Shown: piece after piece, positions 35,620 to 43,569 of the stretch
Position numbering within the stretch: the first letter of the stretch is position 1
Layout: every line of letters begins with the position of its first letter
Assembly (NCBI GenBank): GCA_910588005.1
Contig: CAJUQM010000008.1
Span: 1-64,000, forward strand
Length of the DNA: 64,000 nucleotides
Source: an uncultured Oscillibacter sp.
Lineage (GTDB): Bacteria > Bacillota > Clostridia > Oscillospirales > Oscillospiraceae
Reading direction: 5' to 3'
The notes under the pieces: generated by a model
What the model was told of the DNA's origin: nothing
The model's database searches: none
Seen by the model: the letters and a program-made list of their open reading frames with translations, nothing else
Made by a program: the position numbers and the translations under genes

Positions 35620-35879
35620 ATCGTAAAGAGTCCTCCTAAAATTATTCGTTATGATAAGCGCGGCGCGCTGCCGGGCATATGGCGGCGCGGGCAGAGAATG
35701 CCGCGCGCCATACGCCATATCCATATATTTTTAGTCTAAATAATAACCGCTCTGCGGCTATTATAGCACATTCGGCGGGTTCGTCAATGAAGCGCATGAT
35801 AAATCCTTAACCTGAAACGGTGCTGAAAAAGTGGAGTTTACAGAATGTTTAAAAAAAATCAAGGTTCTTTTCATATTTC

Positions 35880-35995
35880 CTGGTTAAGATAAAGCCATCC
35901 TCCAAGGAGGAAAACTCCCTCTCATTTCTTTTTTCTCTCCAAGCACGGCGGTGCGGACCCGGTATATGGGCGCACCGCCGTGCTTGTTGTTTTTT
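35880..35995 (+). ncRNA. Candidate small RNA ending in a strong terminator
   Basis: A 15-bp perfect stem, AAGCACGGCGGTGCG (35941-35955) with CGCACCGCCGTGCTT (35971-35985), followed by TTGTTGTTTTTT, is an intrinsic terminator on the plus strand. No plus-strand gene precedes it: upstream is the divergent DUF4340 start, and the hydrogenase promoter is downstream. An RNA must end here, probably beginning near TAAGAT (35885-35890); a CCTCCAAGGAGG mini-dyad lies at about 35898-35910. The 5' end is a guess. The remaining gap from 35620 shows only AT-rich promoter-like sequence. Confidence 0.35.
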
Positions 35996-36050
35996 AACGC
36001 CTTGGAGAGGGGAAAAACCAGCGTTTTCCGCCGTTTCCTGGAAGATGTTC

Positions 36051-36079
36051 TTGCAAAACAGCAGGGGATTTTATATAAT
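36051..36079 (+). promoter_or_regulatory. Sigma-A promoter of the hydrogenase gene
   Basis: TTGCAA (36051-36056), 17 nt, TATAAT (36074-36079); leader of about 55 nt. Confidence 0.8.
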
Positions 36080-36141
36080 GGCGCTATACAGAGTTTCCGG
36101 GACGGCCTGATGCCGCCCGGGGAAACACGGAGGAATGATTT

Positions 36142-37659
36142 ATGCGAGGAGTGCACAGCGCAGTAGACGACATCCGCCGCAGCGTATTTAAGGAAGTCGC
36201 CCGTCTGGCCTTTGAGGGCAGCGATCCCCGGCAGGCCGACCAGATTCCCTTCAAGATGATCCAGGGCGACGTGGCCCACCACCGCCACGACGTGTTCCTG
36301 GAGCGGGCTATCGTGGAGGAGCGGGTGCGTCTGGCCATGGGCCTGAACATGCGCTACGCCGGAGACGCCACTCCCATCAGCGAGGATATTCAGTGGGCGG
36401 AGAAGTCCAACAAGCACTTTGAAAACCCCCTGGTCAACATCATCCCCTACGCCTGCAATGCCTGCCCCACCAAACAGCTGCGCATCACCGACAACTGCCA
36501 GGGCTGTATCTCCCACCCCTGTATGAATGTCTGCCCCAAAGACGCCATCTATCTGGATAAGGATAAGCACTGCCATATTGACCAGGACAAGTGTGTCAAA
36601 TGCGGCAAGTGCTTCAACCAGTGCCCTTACCGGGCCATCAGCAAGATCGAGCGGCCCTGTGCCGCCGCCTGCGGCATGGACGCCATTGAGTCTGACGAGC
36701 TGGGCCGGGCGAAGATCAACTATGACAAATGCGTCTCCTGCGGCATGTGCCTGGTGAACTGCCCCTTTGGCGCGATTGCCGACAAGAGCCAGATCTACCA
36801 GGTGTGCCAGGCCCTTCGAAAAAACGAAAAGGTCATTGCCTGCGTGGCGCCCGCCTTTGTGGGCCAGTTCGGCAAAGACGCCACTCCCGCCAAGCTGAAG
36901 GCCGCCATGCATGTCCTGGGTTTTTACGACGTGGTAGAGGTGGCGATTGGCGCGGACCTGTGCACTGTGGAAGAGGCCAGGGATTTCCTGGAGGAAGTGC
37001 CGGCCAAGCAGCCCTGGATGGGGACCAGCTGCTGTCCCGCTTGGAGCGTTATGGCCAAGAAGCTCTATCCGGAGTTTGCTGATTATATTTCCATGGCCCT
37101 GACCCCCATGGTGATCACGGCCCGTATGGTGAAAAAGGACCATCCTGACGCCCGGATTGTGTTTGTGGGTCCCTGTTCGGCAAAGAAGCTGGAGGCCAAC
37201 CGGCGCACGGTCCGCTCCGATGTGGATTTTGTGCTGACCTTTGAGGAGCTGCAGGGCATGTTTGACGCCGTGGGCATCGACTTTTCCAAATTGCGGGCCA
37301 ATCCCGAGGATGATATGAACGAAGGCACCGGAATGGGCCGCGGTTTTGCCGTGGGCGGCGGCGTAGCCGCCGCTGTGGTGGAGGCCATCAAGCACATTGA
37401 TCCGGACCGGGAGGTCAAAATTGAGTATGGCGACGGGCTGAAAAACTGCCGGAAAATGCTGGCCATGGCCAAGGCGGGCAAACGGGACGGCTATCTGCTG
37501 GAGGGCATGGGATGCCCTGGCGGCTGTGTGGCCGGAGCCGGCACGATCCGTCCCATCAAGGAGAGCGCTCTGAATGTGGCTCAGTTTAAAGACGCCGCCC
37601 CGGAGCAGAGCTGCACGGCCAGCCTCTACCTGGACCGTCTGAAGGACGTGGAGGAATAA
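36142..37659 (+). CDS. Monomeric [FeFe] hydrogenase (group B-like)
   Basis: A 505-residue H2-forming or H2-oxidising enzyme carrying the H-cluster. The N-terminal half has a Cys-rich region (NACPTKQL...GCISHPCMNVCPKDAI) and ferredoxin-like [4Fe-4S] motifs (CVKCGKCFNQCP and CVSCGMCLVNCP). H-cluster signatures are L1 TSCCPAW (about 294), L2 PCSAKKLEA (about 343) and L3 MGCPGGCVAG (about 455). The TSCCPAW variant and this N-terminus point to group B rather than the TSCCPGW group A (established classification, recalled). ATG after ACGGAGGAATGATTT. Single gene with its own promoter and terminator; no HydEFG maturases in the window. Confidence 0.93.
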   Translation: MRGVHSAVDDIRRSVFKEVARLAFEGSDPRQADQIPFKMIQGDVAHHRHDVFLERAIVEERVRLAMGLNMRYAGDATPISEDIQWAEKSNKHFENPLVNIIPYACNACPTKQLRITDNCQGCISHPCMNVCPKDAIYLDKDKHCHIDQDKCVKCGKCFNQCPYRAISKIERPCAAACGMDAIESDELGRAKINYDKCVSCGMCLVNCPFGAIADKSQIYQVCQALRKNEKVIACVAPAFVGQFGKDATPAKLKAAMHVLGFYDVVEVAIGADLCTVEEARDFLEEVPAKQPWMGTSCCPAWSVMAKKLYPEFADYISMALTPMVITARMVKKDHPDARIVFVGPCSAKKLEANRRTVRSDVDFVLTFEELQGMFDAVGIDFSKLRANPEDDMNEGTGMGRGFAVGGGVAAAVVEAIKHIDPDREVKIEYGDGLKNCRKMLAMAKAGKRDGYLLEGMGCPGGCVAGAGTIRPIKESALNVAQFKDAAPEQSCTASLYLDRLKDVEE

Positions 37660-37687
37660 CGCGACCCGGAAGGACCGCTGCATAAGG

Positions 37688-37717
37688 CCGGCGGACACAG
37701 GGTGTCCGCCGGTTTTT
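37688..37717 (+). terminator. Terminator of the hydrogenase gene
   Basis: CCGGCGGACAC, loop AGG, GTGTCCGCCGG followed by TTTTT. Member of the GGCGGACA hairpin family. Confidence 0.85.
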
Positions 37718-37747
37718 GCCGAAAATGGGAAAACGGCAATTTTCGTC

Positions 37748-37776
37748 TTGCATTTTCCAAAAAGAGCTGTTATAAT
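37748..37776 (+). promoter_or_regulatory. Promoter of tRNA-Gly
   Basis: TTGCAT (37748-37753), 17 nt, TATAAT (37771-37776), 14 bp before the tRNA. Confidence 0.8.
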
Positions 37777-37789
37777 GAACAGCGTTGAC

Positions 37790-37863
37790 GCGGCTGTAGT
37801 TCATCGGTAGAACGGCAGCTTCCCAAGCTGCATAGGTGGGTTCGACTCCCATCAGCCGCTCCA
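37790..37863 (+). tRNA. tRNA-Gly (anticodon CCC)
   Basis: A 74-nt cloverleaf with GCGGCTG/CAGCCGC acceptor, anticodon stem GCAGC/GCTGC, loop TTCCCAA (anticodon CCC at 37822-37824), T-arm GGTGGGTTCGACTCCCATC and encoded CCA (37861-37863). Confidence 0.95.
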
Positions 37864-37864
37864 C

Positions 37865-37901
37865 GTCGGAGCAAGCTACATATCGCTTGCTCCGACTTTT
37901 T
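37865..37901 (+). terminator. Terminator of tRNA-Gly
   Basis: GTCGGAGCAAGC (37865-37876), 8-nt loop, GCTTGCTCCGAC (37885-37896), TTTTT. Confidence 0.85.
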
Positions 37902-37920
37902 CAAAAGTCAGAGCGCGCTC

Positions 37921-37977
37921 ATTGCGCTGCTCCTCCTTTCCAAATCGAACCCGCTTCGATTTGGTTTTGGGCGCAAT
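37921..37977. other. Nested stem-loop of unknown role
   Basis: Outer ATTGCGC (37921-37927) pairs with GCGCAAT (37971-37977); inner CCAAATCGAA (37940-37949) pairs with TTCGATTTGG (37955-37964) across CCCGC. It lies beyond the tRNA terminator and could be a structured RNA or repeat relic. Confidence 0.4.
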
Positions 37978-38008
37978 CTCGAAAGAAAATCGATTTTAAC
38001 TCCTTACT

Positions 38009-38047
38009 CCAAAAAGAGAGACACGCATTGCGTGTCTCTCTTTTTGG
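38009..38047. terminator. Perfect 18-bp hairpin shared with the tRNA-Ser trailer
   Basis: CCAAAAAGAGAGACACGC, loop ATT, GCGTGTCTCTCTTTTTGG. Nearly identical to the hairpin at 44924-44962. Terminator-like on both strands. The rest of 38048-38250 holds only a hairpin at 38209-38247 (AACAGCCG...CGGCTGTT) that probably ends the convergent metalloprotease gene. Confidence 0.65.
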
Positions 38048-38250
38048 TTCCTGTCTTTTGCCGCAGGCAAAAGGCGGCCTCTGGGGCGGGCCGGCTGGAA
38101 TCCTGCGGGAGAGACTGCGAGGACACCCCCTCCCGATGCGCTTTCGATGGTTCCATCGGACATCCCCCTTGAAAAGACAGGGGAGGAAAAGGCGTCTTAG
38201 ATCAAGAGAACAGCCGTCCCATGGGGATTTCCCACAGGGCGGCTGTTTCG

Positions 38251-38949
38251 TTATGCTACGGCAGAAAAGGGGGCGCGGGACTGACCGGAGGGCTGCTGGT
38301 CTGCCTGGGAGTCTGATTTGGCGGCGGTGACTGTGCGGGTGGTGCCGCCGGAGACATAGGCCCTGCCGCACTCCGGGCAGATGGCGGTGTGGTAGGTCAC
38401 GCTCTGGCTGACGACCTTCCGGTCCTCCCGCTGGGCCTTGGCCTGTTCCCGGACCACGTGTTCCATCTCGTGCCCCCGGACCGCCGAGGCGGCCTGGTCC
38501 GGATCGATCTTGGTGGGGGTTTTGAAGGAAACTCCGGCGTCGTCGGAGCCGTCTTGATACTTCCGCTCCTTGCAGGTCTGGCACTCGCCCTCCTCCGCGG
38601 CCTTCTGAACGCTCTCCGCGCCAAGACCGGGGGCGGCGCCGTCCGGCTGCCGGACGCCTTCGGGAGTGGGTTCGCCGTATTGAATGCGCATCCGCACGGC
38701 CATCTCCACCGGGTCCGCCCCTTGGCGGACAGGCAGCCCAAGCCGGGCGGAACCGGCTTCATTGGGACTGATCGCGGGGACGGGACGCACAGGCTGCACC
38801 GGAGTTTCCGGAGAGGCGGGCTTATGGGCCATCCAAACGCCGGAGGTTTTCTGTGTATTCTGAGACGGCCCCAAGGATTTCGACGCGGCGGGACCGCCGC
38901 CTTGATAGGGGTTATAGTAGAAATTCAGGCCGGAGATTCCGTTGATCAT
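38251..38949 (-). CDS. SprA-like putative metalloprotease
   Basis: A 232-residue protein with a low-complexity N-terminal half (Pro/Ser/Gly) and a conserved core: CQTCKERKYQDGSDDAG (about 118-134), then the zinc-protease motif HEMEHV (HExxH, about 160) and VTYHTAICPECGRAYVSGG with a CxxC. This matches a family annotated as SprA-related/putative metalloprotease (recalled). Function unknown. ATG at 38949 after CAGGAGTGGACGAT. No signal peptide. Also has a short tail resembling Ala/Gln-rich linker. Confidence 0.7.
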   Translation of the reverse strand: MINGISGLNFYYNPYQGGGPAASKSLGPSQNTQKTSGVWMAHKPASPETPVQPVRPVPAISPNEAGSARLGLPVRQGADPVEMAVRMRIQYGEPTPEGVRQPDGAAPGLGAESVQKAAEEGECQTCKERKYQDGSDDAGVSFKTPTKIDPDQAASAVRGHEMEHVVREQAKAQREDRKVVSQSVTYHTAICPECGRAYVSGGTTRTVTAAKSDSQADQQPSGQSRAPFSAVA

Positions 38950-39155
38950 ATCGTCCACTCCTGTTCACGCAGAATGTCTGGTTCGATGTTTTTATTATAG
39001 CAAATTCTCCTCAAATGGCAAGCCCTTGTTTTCCTGTTCTGCCTTTAAAGAATCATGGCCGGTGTGCGGCGGCAGCCTTAAAAAGCGTATTGAGCGGAAC
39101 CGGCACCCGTGGTATCATAAGACCAATCAACCGGCAATGGGGGAGGGCTGCGGCT

Positions 39156-39737
39156 GTGAGGTTTCAGATAACGGGTATGGGGATTTTACTGCTCTTTTAC
39201 GGATGCTATATTGCTAAGGCGGCAAGACAGAGAGGGAGGGGAATTCGGACCGACCAGACCGGCAAGGGAAAAACCGGTTCCGCAAAGGCCATAGAATTGA
39301 CAATGAAGGCGGCCGCATATATGGCGCTTGCCGCAGAGGCTGTGAGCATCGCTTTGAACACCGGTTCTTTTCCAATAGCCGTAAGAATTGCCGGGGCGTT
39401 TATAGGGGTTGTTGGGACCGCTGTGTTTATCGTCTCGGTGCTGACCATGCAGGATAGCTGGAGAGCGGGCGTCCCAAAGACGGAAGAGACGAAACTTGTA
39501 ACAGGCGGCATCTACCAACTTAGCAGGAACCCCGCCTTTTTGGGGTTCGACCTTGTATATATCGGCATTGCGGTCATGTTTTTTAATTGGGTGCTGCTGC
39601 TGGCCTCTATATTCGCCGCGGCAATGCTGCATCTGCAAATTGTAAATGTTGAAGAGCGCTTCCTGGCGGAGGCATTTGGGGAGGAATATTTAAAGTACAG
39701 CGGAAAGGTGCGCCGGTATCTTGGCAGAAAACGGTGA
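39156..39737 (+). CDS. ICMT-family (isoprenylcysteine methyltransferase-like) membrane methyltransferase
   Basis: A 193-residue membrane protein with four to five helices and the C-terminal ICMT/PEMT signature: LVTGGIYQLSRNPAFLGFDL (about 110-129) with the RNPxxLG SAM-binding element, then VEERFLAEAFGEEYLKY. It probably methylates a lipid or small molecule. GTG start at 39156 after GGGGGAGGG; the longer upstream reading lacks a ribosome site and runs in Arg/Gly-poor unlikely sequence. Confidence 0.8.
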   Translation: MRFQITGMGILLLFYGCYIAKAARQRGRGIRTDQTGKGKTGSAKAIELTMKAAAYMALAAEAVSIALNTGSFPIAVRIAGAFIGVVGTAVFIVSVLTMQDSWRAGVPKTEETKLVTGGIYQLSRNPAFLGFDLVYIGIAVMFFNWVLLLASIFAAAMLHLQIVNVEERFLAEAFGEEYLKYSGKVRRYLGRKR

Positions 39738-39748
39738 CTTCCGGTCCG

Positions 39749-40042
39749 TTACAGGTGGTGTTCCCGCAGTAGCTTTTTCGCCTGCTCCCACAGCTCGTCA
39801 CTGACGGTCTGCACGACCGCCACCTTCCGCACCAGATCCGGCAGGGCCTTTACCAGTTCCGCCTCCACCACCATCTCGTTGGTCAGGTCTGCCGAGGGGC
39901 ATCCGGCGCACTGTCCCAGCAGTTTCACGTACAGCACGCCGTTTTCCAGGCGGTCAACCGCAATCTCTCCGCCATGCGACCGCAGGGCGGGCCGGACGCT
40001 CTCGTCCAGGACGGCCTCTACACGCTTCATCGCCTCATTCAT
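39749..40042 (-). CDS. NifU C-terminal domain Fe-S scaffold protein
   Basis: A 97-residue NifU-like protein that carries Fe-S clusters. Core GGEIAVDRLENGVLYVKLLG followed by CAGCPSADLT (CxxC, about residue 55). ATG at 40042 after GGAGGAAATGCAGC, overlapping the end of the MoxR gene by 8 bp, so it is translationally coupled. C-terminal extension KALPDLVRKV... is standard. Confidence 0.9.
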   Translation of the reverse strand: MNEAMKRVEAVLDESVRPALRSHGGEIAVDRLENGVLYVKLLGQCAGCPSADLTNEMVVEAELVKALPDLVRKVAVVQTVSDELWEQAKKLLREHHL

Positions 40043-41567
40043 GCTGCATTTCCTCCAATTCAGCCGCTCTGACGGCGGCGATTTCGTCCCGAATCCGGCG
40101 GCGGGTGCTGTCGAACAAAAGCTCCTGGTTGTGGCGGAAATACGCCTCGCAGCCGAAATTCTCCACGAACCAGCTGGTGTCATATCCCGCGGTGATTTCG
40201 GTCACAAAGATGACCAGCTCCTGGCTCTGGCCAAGGGCTTCCTCCAGAAAGCGGAAGGCGTTGGCAAACATAGCTCCGGTGGCTTGGCCCAGGCGCTTTC
40301 GAAGCTCGGTCTCCCGGGAGAACCAGTCCCGGACGGCGTCCATAGCTGCCGCCGGTGTGGACAGCGCCTCCCGAGCCAGCCCCTGGCGGTATGTCTCCAG
40401 CAGATTGATTTCCCGCTGGCCCAGGTCCCGGGACTCCCTGTCCAGGTGTCCGGCCTCTTTGGCCCGCCGCTGCTGCTCCTGCCGCTGCCGGATCAGCCCG
40501 GTCAGCACCGCCTGGGGTTCCTCCGATTCAATCCGGGCCTTGAACTCCGACAGCGCGGCGTGAAGCGCGGCGGTCAGGCCGTCCTGAAGCCGGGTGTTTC
40601 GGGATTCCCCGCTGAGGCGGGAGAGCACCAGCCCCATGACGGAGAGCTTCTCGTCAAAGGGCGCGGCCCGAAGCTCCGAGACGGTGACCGGCTGCCATGT
40701 CCCCTTTAGAATGTCCTCCACATGGTAGGTTCGCCGGTACTTGTAGTACAGCTCCAGGTAGTTGGTAAAATCCTTGGCGATGCGGGGCAGCTGAATATAC
40801 TGCCCCACCACCTCCCGGCCCACCGGGAGATGCAATGTTTCGTATGCGCGGATTAGTTCGCTCAGATCCTCCCATCCCCGGGCGGTGGCAAATTGCAGCC
40901 CGTCCGCCGTGGTTTCGATGCGGTAGAAGTGGTCCTTCTTGATGTCCAGATAGGAGATGATCGCCCCATGGATGTTCCTCTGCCGGGCATATTCCTTCCA
41001 GACGGCAAAGTCCTCCTCCACATCGATGCGCTTTACCCGGTCCAGTGTCACCACGTCGAAATCCCGTACGGACTTGTTGTATTCCGGCGGATTGCCCGCC
41101 GCCGCGATGAGCCACCCCTCCGGAAGGCGCTGGTTTCCAAAGGTTTTGCACTGCAGAAATTGCAGCATCATCGGGGCCAGCGTTTCGGAGACACAGTTGA
41201 TCTCGTCCAGAAAGAGGATGCCCTCCCGCAGCCCTGTCCGCTCCATCAGCTGGTATACCGAGGCCAGGATCTCGCTCATGGTGTACTCTGTAACGGAGAA
41301 CGCTTCTCCGCCATAGGTCCGTTTTTCGATAAAGGGCAGGCCGATGGCGCTCTGACGGGTGTGGTGGGTGATGGTGTAGGCGACCAGCCCTACGTTATTC
41401 TCCGCCGCAATCTGTTCCATGATCTGGGTTTTGCCGATGCCTGGGGGACCCATCAGCAGCACGGGCCGCTGGCGGACGGCGGGAATCAGGTAATTCCCCA
41501 GCGCGTCCCGGGCGAGATATGCCCGCAGAGTATTGGCAATCTCCTGTTTTGCCTGTTTGATGTTCAT
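40035..41567 (-). CDS. MoxR-type AAA+ ATPase
   Basis: A 510-residue AAA+ protein: Walker A GPPGIGKT (about residue 38), Walker B ILFLDEIN (about 118), sensor region AAAGNPPEYNKSV, and a long C-terminal helical part (about 320-510) rich in Arg/Glu. MoxR ATPases act with VWA proteins as chaperone-like machines; such a partner lies two genes upstream. ATG at 41567 after AAAGGAGT. Substrate unknown. Confidence 0.85.
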   Translation of the reverse strand: MNIKQAKQEIANTLRAYLARDALGNYLIPAVRQRPVLLMGPPGIGKTQIMEQIAAENNVGLVAYTITHHTRQSAIGLPFIEKRTYGGEAFSVTEYTMSEILASVYQLMERTGLREGILFLDEINCVSETLAPMMLQFLQCKTFGNQRLPEGWLIAAAGNPPEYNKSVRDFDVVTLDRVKRIDVEEDFAVWKEYARQRNIHGAIISYLDIKKDHFYRIETTADGLQFATARGWEDLSELIRAYETLHLPVGREVVGQYIQLPRIAKDFTNYLELYYKYRRTYHVEDILKGTWQPVTVSELRAAPFDEKLSVMGLVLSRLSGESRNTRLQDGLTAALHAALSEFKARIESEEPQAVLTGLIRQRQEQQRRAKEAGHLDRESRDLGQREINLLETYRQGLAREALSTPAAAMDAVRDWFSRETELRKRLGQATGAMFANAFRFLEEALGQSQELVIFVTEITAGYDTSWFVENFGCEAYFRHNQELLFDSTRRRIRDEIAAVRAAELEEMQHE

Positions 41568-41654
41568 GGTCACACTCCTTTTTACTGTGAAAACCGCAGG
41601 CGGCGTTTACGCCCATGCCCGGGAAAAGCTACGAGGACGCCGCGGGGACGGGGC

Positions 41655-42128
41655 CTACTGTGGGGCGGATTCTTTCTCCGGGTATTTTACCATCACATAG
41701 TTGGTCAGAGAAATCCCCTTTCGCACAACGCGCTGTTTCCGCTTTACAATATAGCCCCTGCGCGCAAAGAAGGGCCTCGCTGTAATAGATGCGTGGGTAG
41801 TGATCGTATTCATGCCGGCGGCCTGTTCCAGCGCGCCGCAGATAGCGGAGGCGACGCCTTGGCGCTGAAAGTCCCTGTGGACATACAGCCGGTCCAGATA
41901 GCCGGGGGGATCCAGATCTCCGAAGCCGGTGATCCGGCCGCCCTCCACCGCCACCAGGGTGATGTGCTCCAAAAACGATTTGTTCCACGCAGGCAGGTCC
42001 ACATTGCCGCCGGCCCATGCGTTCAGCTGCTCTTTGGTGTAGTCGGCGGCGTTGACGGTATGGACCGTCTGATAAAAGAGCTCCGCCAGTTCCCGGCAGT
42101 CGGAGGGACGGTATTTTCGGATGACCAT
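41655..42128 (-). CDS. GNAT-family N-acetyltransferase
   Basis: A 157-residue GNAT protein with MVIRKYRPSDCRELAELFYQ at the N-terminus, the acceptor-side GFGDLDPPGYLDRLYVHRDF and the acetyl-CoA loop QRQGVASAICGALE (about 95). Substrate unknown. It sits between the VWA and MoxR genes on the same strand, which may be incidental. Confidence 0.9.
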   Translation of the reverse strand: MVIRKYRPSDCRELAELFYQTVHTVNAADYTKEQLNAWAGGNVDLPAWNKSFLEHITLVAVEGGRITGFGDLDPPGYLDRLYVHRDFQRQGVASAICGALEQAAGMNTITTHASITARPFFARRGYIVKRKQRVVRKGISLTNYVMVKYPEKESAPQ

Positions 42129-42152
42129 AATTGCTGCCTCCCGTATCGGACG

Positions 42153-43505
42153 TCAGAGCTGCGGCAGTTCACTCAAATCGATGAGGTTTTCCTCCGCCGC
42201 CTCCTGAACGGCCTTTTCCAACCCCGGCAGACCCAACACCAGCCGGATCGCCCAGGGCGGCGTCCGGACCGACAGGGGCGGCTCCTCCAGCAGGATGAAG
42301 GCCGTCTCCCAGGGCGGGCGTCTCTGGGGATAAGTTCCCATGCCGTCGGTAAAGTAGACAAGGCCCCGGAGGCTGGTAAAAGCCCCCTCCCGCCGCAGAC
42401 GGTCCACATGTTCAAACACCGGGCGAAAATCCGTGGCGCTGCCGCCGGAGAGCTGGAAATTCTCCATATACCGTTTTAGGCCTTCCAGACTATCCAGTGC
42501 TGTGTCGGACCGGACCTGGTCGTCGCACTGTAAAATACGGATGTTTACCTTCCGCGTAAAGGTCTCTGTACTGCGCAAAATGGCATAGGTACAGGCAAGA
42601 AACTGCCGCACCAGATCTCCGGAGGTGGACATGGAGGTGTCCACGGCGATGACGAAGTCCTCGATCCGCCGCTGCTCCCGGGTCTCCGGCGGCTCCACCA
42701 GGGGCATGTTGCCGTAAAGGCGCAGGCCATAGGCGTAAAAACCGTAGTCAAAGGCGTCGCCGTCTACCTCCATGACCTCCCGGGGTACGGCAAACCGCCG
42801 CAGAAACGCCCGGTAATCCACATCCTCCCGGACAGCCACTTGGATTTGCTGCAATACAGACTCTCCCCCGGTGGATTGCCCGGCCAGCACGGTCTCCATA
42901 CCGGTGCGGGTCTTTTCCGACAGGCCCTTCCACTTCTCGTCCTGCCGCTGGAGCCGTTCCTTGCCATCCCGCTTTTCAGGGTCCCACAGGCCGTGGTCGT
43001 CCACCAGAAATTCCCGCTGGAGCCGCGCCAGCTCGTATTCCGGGAGAGCCAGCCGCAGAAGGCGGCGGTAAATCCCCTCGGCGGTGAGCACCGGCATGTC
43101 CATCCGGCATTCGCCGTAAAATTTTTCCCGTATAGGAGCGGAGCTTCCCGCCAGGCAGGGATAGTCCAGGCTGTCCAAAATGCTCTCCGCCGTCACGTCG
43201 CAGGCGAGATCCCACAGCGAAGAGGCCCGCCCCCGCTTTTTCCCCAGGTGGCGCAGCATACAGTGGAGGAGAACGTGGAGGTAGGCCCGGTTGGCCAGAG
43301 TCCGGGAGCGGAGGTACCGGTCGGCCAGCCACGCCCCATCGTAATACAGCGTGTCTCCGTCTGTGGCCAGGGAGAGAGTAATCTCACCGCCGGGCCGGAA
43401 TTCCAGCGCGCACAGTGCCGCGTCCAAATAGGGCAGGTTCATATACAGTTCGTTCCGGGCGGCAGAGAGAATTTCACGCCCAATATTTGCATAGGACCGC
43501 CGCAT
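42153..43505 (-). CDS. VWA-domain protein (DUF2201-like), partner of MoxR ATPase
   Basis: A 450-residue protein. The N-terminal half resembles the DUF2201 putative-metallopeptidase domain; its metal site looks degenerate (LHCMLRHLGKK, HxxxxH without the Glu). The C-terminal VWA-like domain has a MIDAS-type DTSMSTSGD (about 290) and GGSATDFRPVF, DGMGTYP. ATG at 43505 after GCGGAGTGTTTTG rather than the TTG at 43523. Second gene of the LRR-VWA-GNAT-MoxR-NifU unit. Confidence 0.8.
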   Translation of the reverse strand: MRRSYANIGREILSAARNELYMNLPYLDAALCALEFRPGGEITLSLATDGDTLYYDGAWLADRYLRSRTLANRAYLHVLLHCMLRHLGKKRGRASSLWDLACDVTAESILDSLDYPCLAGSSAPIREKFYGECRMDMPVLTAEGIYRRLLRLALPEYELARLQREFLVDDHGLWDPEKRDGKERLQRQDEKWKGLSEKTRTGMETVLAGQSTGGESVLQQIQVAVREDVDYRAFLRRFAVPREVMEVDGDAFDYGFYAYGLRLYGNMPLVEPPETREQRRIEDFVIAVDTSMSTSGDLVRQFLACTYAILRSTETFTRKVNIRILQCDDQVRSDTALDSLEGLKRYMENFQLSGGSATDFRPVFEHVDRLRREGAFTSLRGLVYFTDGMGTYPQRRPPWETAFILLEEPPLSVRTPPWAIRLVLGLPGLEKAVQEAAEENLIDLSELPQL

Positions 43506-43569
43506 CAAAACACTCCGCTTCAATTTGAAATTAGCTGGAATTGGGAGCCGGCCGCCGGGGGTTTCCGAT

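Noticed and set aside
35884..37698. 604-codon open frame opposite the hydrogenase
   Set aside because: Antisense shadow of an unmistakable [FeFe] hydrogenase with H-cluster motifs.
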